Of a stretch of 64,000 bases of DNA, positions 55,987 through 64,000 are shown one piece after another (position 1 is the first letter of the stretch; every line of letters starts with the position of its first letter). Below the pieces are notes generated by a model, which was not told the DNA's origin, made no database searches, and saw only the letters and a program-made list of their open reading frames with translations. The position numbers were made by a program, and so were the translations under genes. Source of the DNA: Karstenula rhodostoma CBS 690.94 (lineage: Eukaryota > Ascomycota > Dothideomycetes > Pleosporales > Didymosphaeriaceae); the NCBI GenBank assembly GCA_010093485.1, contig MU001501.1, forward strand, positions 327,052-391,051. Reading direction: 5' to 3'.

Positions 55987-58115
55987 GTTTCCTCCTCTGT
56001 GTTCGCTCTACGGGTTCATGGTGTGCGGGTGGACGCGGTGGTGGGTCGAGGGCGTGGGTGGCTCAGCTGACTTCCGGGGTGCGCCGAGGAGGGTAGTTTG
56101 CGCGCGGGATGTGGTGGTGTGCTACGGCTGGTCGCTCTGAGTGGTGAAGGTGCGTAAAGGGCCGCCAGGCACGGGTCCACAGGTCTCAGGCGTGGGAGGG
56201 GCGGCGATGTCGCGTGCGCGGGTTGAGATATTGGAGGGACGGTTGGGGTATAATCTAGCCGCAGTCGCAAACGTCGGGCGGCCCAAGGTACCGCGGAGAA
56301 GAAGGGCGTCACAGGGCGGATGTGCACACAAAGAATGTCGGTCTGGGCTGCTTTCAAGAGAGGGAGACGGTTTGCTCGCGGCGGGCGAGGGATTTAGATG
56401 GGCGGGCATATGGGGTCGGCAGCAATTAGAGCGGCGCGGAGAGAGATGCAGGCTAGCAGGGGTCCATTTGGCGGTCAAGCACGGCGCTTGGCTGTGGGAG
56501 TGTGGGAACGCATACACAACGCCACTCTGCGCGACCACGAGTATCCACCCGTTCCATTGATGTACCTGTACCTGTACTGCCCGGCGGGTTGTGATGCGCC
56601 GCGTTCGGGCTGCTATGGGACGTTGCTCCAGGAAGCATGCATGAAATGAAGCGTCAAGTTTGGAGGGAAGCCCCCGGGGCACGATCCAAGCGGAATGTCT
56701 CCGAGCGGCGCCTCCTCGCACCACCAGCATTCTCCAACAATGACGCAGCGCCATCTCGATGCATTCTTCCGGGTGCTCGATGAGGGTGCAGACGCAGCCC
56801 GCCGTTCCCTCTTCCACCAGGAAACGTGCAACTGCTGCATCCGGACGCGGATCAACAGGGTGAATGTGGTGGATGTGGTAGAGAGCGGAGCCCCTTGATG
56901 GCCCTCAACGTCATGCCTCGAAACACCAGTGTCCACTGTCGTGTGCACCGCGGCACCTGCCGCAGCGCTCCGTCGCTATCGCATCCCATCTGATCCGGCA
57001 GGCGAATCCGCACCTCTCAACAACACCTAGTGGCCTTTGAGAATGCACTGGAAAGTACCAGCCCATCCGCCACACTGCCTCGACCCAGGTCTGCTCTGCT
57101 TGCGGCGGTGCCTTCATTCGCAGCTATCTAGTCTACCTACTGGTACCTTCTCCTCCACCTGCTACTGCACCTCTGACTGGCAGCGCTCCAGACGCGCTGC
57201 AGCATGCGAGCAAGAGTGGGGAGTGGGGGGTGGGGTCGATAGTCTGCCTGCTAGGTACCATAGTAGACCATTTTTTTCTTCTCCACGCACCGCGCCTCTC
57301 CCTGGTCGTCGTAGTCCGATGAGTAACGCAGGGGCTGAGAGTCTCCCGAAGAGTTCTCCTTACGTGACGGCTTTCCAGAAGCATTGTTCGCCCGAAGAAG
57401 CTCCACCCCGTCAAGTGGGCCGCCACCCTCCACCTTCCCGGAAAACACTCTTTTGCAAAGCATCAAATGGTCACTGCGCCCGGCCCTACCGCACTCGCAG
57501 CCGCTGCAGGGTCTGGAACATTCAACCTCCCATCTCAAACGTCCCGTTTCGTGCCGCGCGAATTTCGTTGGAGGGAGACGTGTTGGTGGCACCCTGTTCT
57601 TGACGCTGCTGCCGCTGACCGGGTTGCCGCGCACTGTTGGTGGGCGGCCCATACGGAACATCAGGCTGCATGCCACTGCAGACCAGAGTAGAGTAGAGCA
57701 ACATTGGCAGTGGGCACTTCACTTTGGGGCGAACGGTGACTTTAGTCCAGACCGATTAAGCCATTTGTAACCGGTAAAGATCGCTTTCGGGCTCTACTAG
57801 GCGCGGAGCAGAAGACATATGGCCGAACGCACCGCACCAGGTGACCATGCACGGCAATCAACTACAGAGGCACCCTGGGGTGCCCGAAGCGTCCGACTTG
57901 GTCTCTCGTACCTCCGCTGCATGCCTCTGTGTGAGAAACGTGCAAGGTTGCGCGACAGCTGACACAGGGAAATTTCCCAAGATGCAGCTACATGAAGACA
58001 GCTCATATGAAGTCGAGGTGCATATGTCAAACGGGCGGCCATGTGCCACAGTGTCTGCATGGGCTCCGGATCTGGTAATTTCGCACATGCGGGTACGGGC
58101 TACAAACGCTCTATT
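55987..58115. other. Long GC-rich spacer, no gene recognised
   Basis: Overlapping frames of 60-231 codons occur on both strands (largest 56122-56817, -; 57037-57603, +). They have no conserved motif and skewed composition (Arg, Pro and His excess), as chance frames in GC-rich DNA do. The left part should be the Lst7 promoter and leader. Confidence 0.45.
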
Positions 58116-59317
58116 CTACATGTCGTCGCCATCTCCGTCGTCGGAATCGTCTTCGTCTGGAGGACGACCCCGGAGTATGTCGTAGCCCATCAACTCGTTG
58201 AGAAAGTTCCGGGAAGCCACAACCTCCTCGTACCGGTCCTTGTCGTACGGAGTAAACTCCATGCTCTGTGCGCTCATGCCCTCTACAATCACCGGCGTCC
58301 AGATCTGGTCCAGCTGCGTTATACCAATACTGCTGCACGGGATGTCGTCCAACAGCGCATGCGACGTAACACCCAGATCTCTCCAGTGTTCTCGCCATCT
58401 AACGTTCTCGTGCGGCGACAGACGAGTGATGAAGGAGTGCAGCAGCCGTCGCCGCTCACTGTAGTTCTGGCAGGCAAGCAACTTTGCAACCGCGCCCGCA
58501 CCCCCGAGGATCAAGACGAAAGCAATGTCCTCTACACAGGCCGGTTTGCCGTGCCAGCCACGGAACACCTTCTCTACAGATCCAGCATACGTCGGTGGGC
58601 GCAGCTTCCGCATGAGCACCTGCAGGATGAAGCAGTACATGTAGAAGCACTGCAAGCGTAAAGGGGGGTCGAGTCTTTTCAATATCTTCCGTTCCTGGGT
58701 CGAGATACCAGGCGTCGTACAGATATCATATCCAATGTGAGAGCGCGGGCGGATGCGCCCAAGATCCCGCACCAACAAGATTCGTCGGTGCTCTTCCAGG
58801 AAATAGCCTACACCGAAAACAAGCGGGATCATCTTCTCGTACACGGATGCCCACATCTGCTTCTGACGCTGGTTGGTGTGTCTGAGGGTATCTTTCAAGA
58901 CGAAGGTGGCCAGTTCTCGGGTCAACCGTATGGATGCGATATGTCGTCGCCGCATGGCTACTATGTGGGATGAGCTCTCCTCTTTTGCCATGGGTGTGGC
59001 GGTCTCACTCACACAGGTATTGCAAATGAGCTTCATCGGTCCTGGGAGGCGGATAGAGCTTTGTATGAAGCGATCCCATCTTGTGCTTCACCCAAAAGCG
59101 GACCAGAGCTGGCCCGCATGCTGTGATGACTTCATTCAGAGCTCGTGAAGCTCTGCGAAGAGCAAGTATATCCGCAATGAAGAGCTCGCACAAGACCTGG
59201 ACGAGCAGTTCGTTGGGCAGACGCAGCAACGCCCTATACAGCGGACTAGACGGTGGATCAGCACCACACGCCTACTGCGTAGGCTGCACAAGTGGGATCA
59301 AGTTACGTACCTTCCAT
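58116..59317 (-). CDS. F-box protein with acidic C-terminus
   Basis: The main exons are 59013 to about 59232 and 58116-58960. The intron (58961-59012) is GTGAGT...CACATAG in phase 1, giving HLQYLLAMRRRH at the join. LLRLPNELLVQVLCELF, then ALRRASRALNEVI, is an F-box. The remaining ~290 residues are helical, with hydrophobic stretches (MIPLVFGVGYFLEE, AFVLILGGAGAVAKLL), and end in EDDSDDGDGDDM. There is no ATG at the start of the F-box frame. The best candidate first exon is an ATG at 59317 (ATGGAAGGTAC), joined by a weak GTAACT donor to TATAG at about 59233, giving MEGTALLRLPNELL. That part is uncertain. The target is unknown. Confidence 0.7.
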
Positions 59318-61035
59318 TCTGCGCTAACTCTTGTCCCAAGCCGCTCCGTCTGACGCTCCGGAACGAAGCAATAAGCTTGTGCTGGAAGCTCTCGGCCGCC
59401 CGACCAAAACTCAGGTTTTTCCTCGCGAAGGATCTGTCCTTGTCTCCACCGATGGCCAGCGGAGAGCTAGTCCGGCGAAACCTATCCATCTTTTGGCAGC
59501 CTGCGCAGGGCAAGCCGAAATTGGCCGATCAGGAAGCGTCAGACGATGCAGCACTATGCATGCGCCGCCCGCAAGGCATGTTAGCAGCTGCTGGCAGCCA
59601 GAGTGGCACGGCGGCAGACGACACGAGAATGGAGAGGGAAAGGAGCAGCGACAGGCGATGCGCGCATGCGCGCTGCGGAGTTCGGTTTTAGGCTGGCATG
59701 GACTGACATGACATGTCCTGGCCTCTGGCTGCGCGCGGGCCCCTTCGCCCTCCAGTGTGCCAGCCAGCCTGGCCTGGCCGTCGGTAAACAAGCCGTGCTC
59801 TGGAAGCTTGGATCTGCGGGACCGGCCTGCCCGCCTTGCCACGAGGGAAATCTGAAACGCCGTGCCAGGTGTGCCGGCGCGGGGCTAAAATTACTGTGGT
59901 TGCAGCCACCACTGAGAGGCGTCGTAAACCATCGAGACACGCGCGCGCTGAGACACTCGTGCGCGTCTGCAACCACGTCCATCGCGCACCGCGTGAAACG
60001 AGAACGGCCCGTCTGCTCGATACCTACCTCCCTGCCCGTCACATGCGCCTGCTGCTGCGCGCTGCCGAGCGACATTCTCTGACAGCTGTATCACCGACGA
60101 CACATGCCACCTCCCACGGCGGCGCGCACATGTCGGATGGGGAAGGCGGCTGGTTTTCGTGGGGCCATGTGGCCTCGTCGTTGTGCGTGTGCGCCCTCTA
60201 CCATTGCGCCCCTTGTGCGACGGCGACGTCGTGGATGCCGTGCTCGCTGTGACGGGGCCGGCGTTTCCACATGTGCACGCCATGTCTTGCCCTTCACGAC
60301 CGAACGGCGACGGCGATATGGCGAAATAGTCCCTGTAGGTATCGGCAAAACAAGGTACAGAGGAGCCCTTCTGTCTGCTCAGAGCACTGGGCAAGCCACG
60401 CTTCTGTGCGGGTGAAAAGTAAACAAAAACGGGTTGAGGCATGGCGGTGTGATGGCGGGATACTAGAATGCGCCGTAGAGTATCTAGATAGGGTCCAGTA
60501 TCAGATTGGATATGCCTTGTAAGTCATTGTCTTTGGGAAAAGTCACGGGATTTGTTCGAGGGGACTACCTCTCTGCGAAGGTGGGGTCGGGAAGACTCAT
60601 TGCAATTCCCTAGTACTGCCGCCGTTGCTGGGAGGCTGGATTAACAATTGGTACTGGAGATGTAAGTGTAGCCTGTTTGAAGGGGTTTAGCCTGTGCTCC
60701 GTGTGATGTTATACGTTTTTTTTTTGTTTTTTTTTTCAATCTCTCGCTGGGTGCATGCTACAGCTGTCTGCTTTAGGTATATAATTGGCGAGCAATGACA
60801 CTCTCGGAGGGAATGATGACATTTATTTTGACATCTCCCATAAACCCGCCGTGGTTTGCGATGGGGCAGCCCTAAGCAGTCCGTTTTGTACTGCGTAAGC
60901 ATACAATGAGCTCGGCCTCTTTTCGGCAGATAGACCAGATGCTATCATGCCATCAAGTATATACACGCCAGTTGGATCTTCCCTTGGTCTGCCGTAAGGT
61001 GCGCGGACAAGTTAATGTGAGTTAACAAAAGGCGG

Positions 61036-61150
61036 TGTACAAAGGGCATATTCAATTAATCTGTCCGTCACGTGATAACTTTCTAGGCGAGCGCCCGCGC
61101 GTTCTGAGGCTCACGTAACGGACAGATCAATTGAATCTGCCCTTTGTATA
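61036..61150. mobile_element. Hairpin element with 40-bp inverted arms
   Basis: 61036-61075 and 61111-61150 are reverse complements at about 36 of 40 positions (core ATTCAAT, ATCTGTCCGT and ACGTGA), around a 35-base GC-rich loop. No coding capacity and no similarity to the other TIR family. It may be a small MITE or a structural palindrome. Confidence 0.65.
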
Positions 61151-61621
61151 CCCCAACTAGATGACAAGGAAGTCTGTCCTTCTCCGAGAAGGAAAACTTC
61201 TCGTTTGTACGCGGTGGTTTGTTTTTGCCAAGAAACAAGGATCTGGCTCCATATATATTGGGGCTCCGGATTCTTGATTGCGCCAACGGAGACAAGATGT
61301 CCCGATTGAAGCTGTTTCAGAAGATGCGATTAGAATCTTTTGAAGATGGCGTTGGCTATGATCTTGGCCACGGTGTGCTGTTTACTCAACAATACGCATG
61401 CTAGCCGCCCAATTTGGTTAGTGAGCGTACTAGATGCATCAGTTTGGCTCACGCGGATTACGTGTCACTGCCTCGGCACCATCAACGCCAATAGGATGAA
61501 CATAGCATGAACATTGTCCACTGTTCCTTCGTCATCTTTAGGGTACACACTAACAGGAGATAGACGAAAGTGGTTCAGTAAACACGATGCACGCAATCAG
61601 AGGAAGGCGTGAGACACGTTG

Positions 61622-61629
61622 TATAAGAG
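61622..61629 (+). promoter_or_regulatory. TATA box of SDR gene
   Basis: TATAAGAG about 135 bases before ATG 61760. It lies within the in-frame extension that starts at 61619, which argues against that longer start. Confidence 0.45.
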
Positions 61630-61759
61630 CACCTTTGCGCTTGCCGAAAGTGCAACGCTTTCAGCAACATCGAATCCATTCAGTAATAGAAGAGACCAAA
61701 AAATTGACTTGACTGTCCTCACTTTAGTCTCCATCCACTCTTCTCCATCCACCGCCACG

Positions 61760-62812
61760 ATGTCCAAAGCAACGGTCCTCATCTCAGGACTCAACGGCTA
61801 CATCGCCGCCGTCACAGCAAAGCAACTCCTAGACAACGGCTACCATGTCCGCGGCACAGTTCGCAAGTCGTCTTCAGCAACCCCTCTCGTGGAGGGACCT
61901 CTGAAAGCCTACGCCGAATCCGGCGCCCTCTCCGTCGTCGAGGTCCCCGACATCACCGTCCCTGGCGCTTTCGACGAAGCCGTCAAAGGCGTGACCGCCA
62001 TCGCCCACCTAGCCTCACCCGTCTCCTTCAGCTTCACCGATCCCGAACCGGTCCTCAAGGCTGCCGTGTCAGGCACAACCACCATACTAAACAGCGCGCT
62101 CAAAGCCGGCCCCCAGCTCAAAACCATCCTCCTCCTCTCCTCCATCGTAGCAATCATGTCCGGCGACCAACCCCCCTACACTTTCACCGAGAAAGATTGG
62201 AACAACTGGGCCGAGCCCATCGTCGCAGAAAAGGGCAAAGAGACGCCAGGCGTCGTCACCTACTGCGCGTCCAAGGCCGCCTCCGAGAAAGTCTTCTGGA
62301 AGTTCCGCGACGACAACAAGCCGTCGTTCACGCTGACGTCGCTGAACCCCGTCTACGTCGTCGGGCCTCCTCTTATTGCGCCCAAGACGCCCGCCGACAT
62401 TGGCGAGACCCTCGGCGCCATCTGGAACATCTTCAGGGGCGGAGACCTCCCAACCGAGGGACTTATCATTGGCCTCGGCACCGTTGTTGACGTCCGCGAT
62501 GTCGCGGCGCAGATTGAGCATATTATTGCGCATCCGGAAGAGACGAATGGCGAGCGCTACCTCACTTCTGCAGGCTTTTCGACGGCACAGGCGACTGCGG
62601 ATATTCTGCGCAAAGCGTTTCCGGAGGCGAGGGAGAGGATTAAGGAGGGAACGCCGGGTCAGGGGTATAACAGTGATTTTACGCTTGCGGACAAGACGAA
62701 GGCACGGGATGCGGACGGGAGCAAGGCGAAGAAGCTGTTGAAGGGTGGGGAGTATATCCCGTACGACAGAAGTGTGATTGATACGGCGAAGAGCCTTGCA
62801 CATTTGGTATGA
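61760..62812 (+). CDS. Extended SDR, NAD(P)-dependent reductase (GRE2/DFR-like)
   Basis: A single exon of 350 residues with start context GCCACGATGTCC. VLISGLNGYIAAVTAKQLL (6-24) is the Rossmann glycine motif with SGxxGxxA in place of TGxxGxxG. Further family blocks are GVTAIAHLASPVSF, LLLSSIVAI (Ser 127/128) and YCASK (Y168, K172), the catalytic Ser-Tyr-Lys set. LNPVYVVGPPL follows, as in dihydroflavonol-reductase, methylglyoxal-reductase and carbonyl-reductase-type proteins such as yeast Gre2. These enzymes use NADPH to reduce aldehydes or ketones in the cytosol; the substrate cannot be told. The frame extends 47 codons upstream but crosses the TATA box, so the shorter start is taken. Confidence 0.92.
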   Translation: MSKATVLISGLNGYIAAVTAKQLLDNGYHVRGTVRKSSSATPLVEGPLKAYAESGALSVVEVPDITVPGAFDEAVKGVTAIAHLASPVSFSFTDPEPVLKAAVSGTTTILNSALKAGPQLKTILLLSSIVAIMSGDQPPYTFTEKDWNNWAEPIVAEKGKETPGVVTYCASKAASEKVFWKFRDDNKPSFTLTSLNPVYVVGPPLIAPKTPADIGETLGAIWNIFRGGDLPTEGLIIGLGTVVDVRDVAAQIEHIIAHPEETNGERYLTSAGFSTAQATADILRKAFPEARERIKEGTPGQGYNSDFTLADKTKARDADGSKAKKLLKGGEYIPYDRSVIDTAKSLAHLV

Positions 62813-64000
62813 CTAGATGGTAGTAAGCTGCAGTGGTAAATTAAATTAACTACATACTCCAACAACGCACGTGTGTAGAGCGTACGCTATTGTTTCAAAC
62901 AATGCTGACAGGCTTATTCCGATGGGTTCACCGCACGTCTGTTAGCAACAACAGCTACTCGGCATCTCGACTCCGCAATGCTCCACCCAACGACTTGCCT
63001 TTCAGAACTGCTACCATTCGGCAGTATTGGCTTGTCCGTACCTGTGCCCTCACCTGCGACCCTTCCTCTGATCGAGTCCTCTTCAACACACTGTCGAACT
63101 TGCTACGTTGTACCTGATCTACCATCCACCAGCCATCTCTTCCATTTCCAAGCCGACATTCGCCGCTATCTGCGGCGTTTCATAAACCTGCCTACCGCAA
63201 AACAGCACAACGGGTATCCTTAGCCAGTGATCCAACCCAACATCACTGTCGGCGCATAGGGAATACTCAGACGTATAAGTTCCGCAACTTCCTAGAGGAA
63301 ACCCGACCCTAACCCAAAACCCTAGAAGTACTGTATCCCTAAACTCAGGCCATTGCATCTCCAGCAAAGAACTCGAAAGTCCACCACACCCCTTTTCCAC
63401 CGTCAGCAACTCAAGTCGCTACCCTCCTCGAACCGCATCTATTACGCCTAGATGACCAGCATACAGCAACAACCCCTAGAGTCTTGTGTCTTCGAAGCTC
63501 AGAAAGATACCACACTTCATCTATCCATCTACTATAGAGACTGTACACCAGCACATGCGCAGAACCCACCTCGAATCCACACACCAAACCTCCTCCCAAC
63601 ACCAGTGCCGTGCTGGTTTCCCAATTTTCCCTTACACGGAGCACAACCCCAACCCTCCCACCCTCATTCCGCGTGTGAGCAAACCCCCCCTACCCTCCCA
63701 CCCCCCACCGACATCGCCCTATGCGTAAAAGCAGCCCTGTCCCGCCACACCTTCCACCCACGCCCTCTCCATCGCATCGCAACAACGCCGCTTTAAACCC
63801 CACACACACCCGGCGGCCAGCCAGCCAGCCAAACCGAAACCGCACTTTACTTCCATCACGCAGCTCTTCTACGTACAATGCTGGACACACAGCGCCATCC
63901 CATCGATAGTATCCATCCACGATCCCACCGCCTACACAGTCCAGCTACAGAGGGATACCCCAACAATCCGACCCTCACACGCAGAACCCAACCCAACCCC
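62813..64000. other. Spacer to window edge
   Basis: Pyrimidine-rich sequence with overlapping short frames (up to 114 codons) and no supported gene. It includes a few CCCTAA-like units at 63310-63340 and CCAG repeats at about 63812-63828. Confidence 0.45.

Larger units (their letters stand above)
59318..61759. other. Long spacer, no gene recognised
   Basis: GC-rich to 60450, with many overlapping frames on both strands (up to 183 codons) lacking motifs. There are T-runs at 60718-60740 and a 40-bp-arm hairpin at 61036-61150 (listed). The last 150 bases hold the SDR promoter. Confidence 0.45.

Noticed and set aside
56122..56817. 231-codon minus-strand frame upstream of LST7
   Set aside because: Arg/Pro/His-skewed composition, no motif, in GC-rich DNA where long chance frames are common.
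57037..57603. 188-codon plus-strand frame
   Set aside because: No domain, codon or splice support; several other frames overlap it.
59581..60442. Overlapping 138-183-codon frames on both strands
   Set aside because: Mutually overlapping, motif-free and compositionally skewed; probably GC-rich promoter DNA.
63300..63345. CCCTAA-like units suggesting a telomere
   Set aside because: Only a few imperfect units inside ordinary sequence, with more sequence on both sides.
1..64000. tRNA and rRNA genes
   Set aside because: I looked for GGTTCGA-type B boxes and cloverleaf partners and found none convincing. A tRNAscan run would settle it.

Overview
The window looks like nuclear DNA of a filamentous ascomycete, probably a Dothideomycete (inference). 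The genes are intron-poor, with 47-120 bp introns carrying CTAAC/CTGAC-type branch sites. They include fungal families such as HET, TOPORS-like RING, Swiss Army Knife HAD, folliculin/Lst7 and secreted RNase T2. Repeated DNA shows the CpA-to-TpA signature of repeat-induced point mutation (RIP).

Layout. Bases 1-16480 are a gene-free, extremely AT-rich island in which CpA and TpG are almost absent. It is full of decayed tandem and direct repeats and ends sharply at about 16480, where it abuts the 3' end of a beheaded gene (16491-16823). From there to the right edge the base composition is ordinary. The genes are: a secreted GH16 beta-glucanase (17.4-19.3 kb, -); a membrane-anchored or secreted unknown with a GC-AG intron (21.7-22.9 kb, +); a small Cys-rich candidate (23.5 kb, -); a long degenerate ~45-bp repeat array (24.4-26.3 kb); a secreted RNase T2 with a C-terminal domain (26.5-27.8 kb, -); a GNAT acetyltransferase (28.6-29.5 kb, -); an alcohol-acetyltransferase-like protein (30.1-31.7 kb, -); a restriction-nuclease-like fungal protein (32.6-33.9 kb, +) tail to tail with a kinase-like pseudogene; a decayed, repeat-rich block (34-36 kb); a large HET protein (37.0-39.6 kb, +); an epoxide hydrolase (40.1-41.3 kb, -); a HAD-SAK protein with an RGG tail (41.9-43.5 kb, -); a TOPORS-like RING ligase (44.0-44.8 kb, +); two F-box proteins (45.5-47.1 kb + and 47.3-49.3 kb -); a CorA-like Mg transporter (49.8-51.4 kb, -); a 67-residue two-exon gene (52.1-52.3 kb, -); an Lst7/folliculin homologue with a 12-nt first exon (54.6-56.0 kb, -); a third F-box protein (58.1-59.3 kb, -); and an extended SDR reductase (61.8-62.8 kb, +).

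The genes do not form one pathway. GH16 and RNase T2 are secreted nutrient-acquisition or wall enzymes. SDR, epoxide hydrolase, acetyltransferases and CorA are general metabolism and transport. F-box, RING and Lst7 are regulatory. The HET gene, nuclease-like gene, kinase pseudogene and most dispersed repeats lie together at 32-41 kb, which is the most plastic part of the window.

The strongest unusual signals are a family of ~50-bp terminal-inverted-repeat sequences in three places (one full hairpin element), a second 40-bp-arm hairpin at 61.0 kb, RIP-type differences between dispersed copies, the degenerate 45-bp array, and the gene beheaded at the island edge. No self-evident new defence or biosynthetic system is visible. 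All splice models are read by eye.
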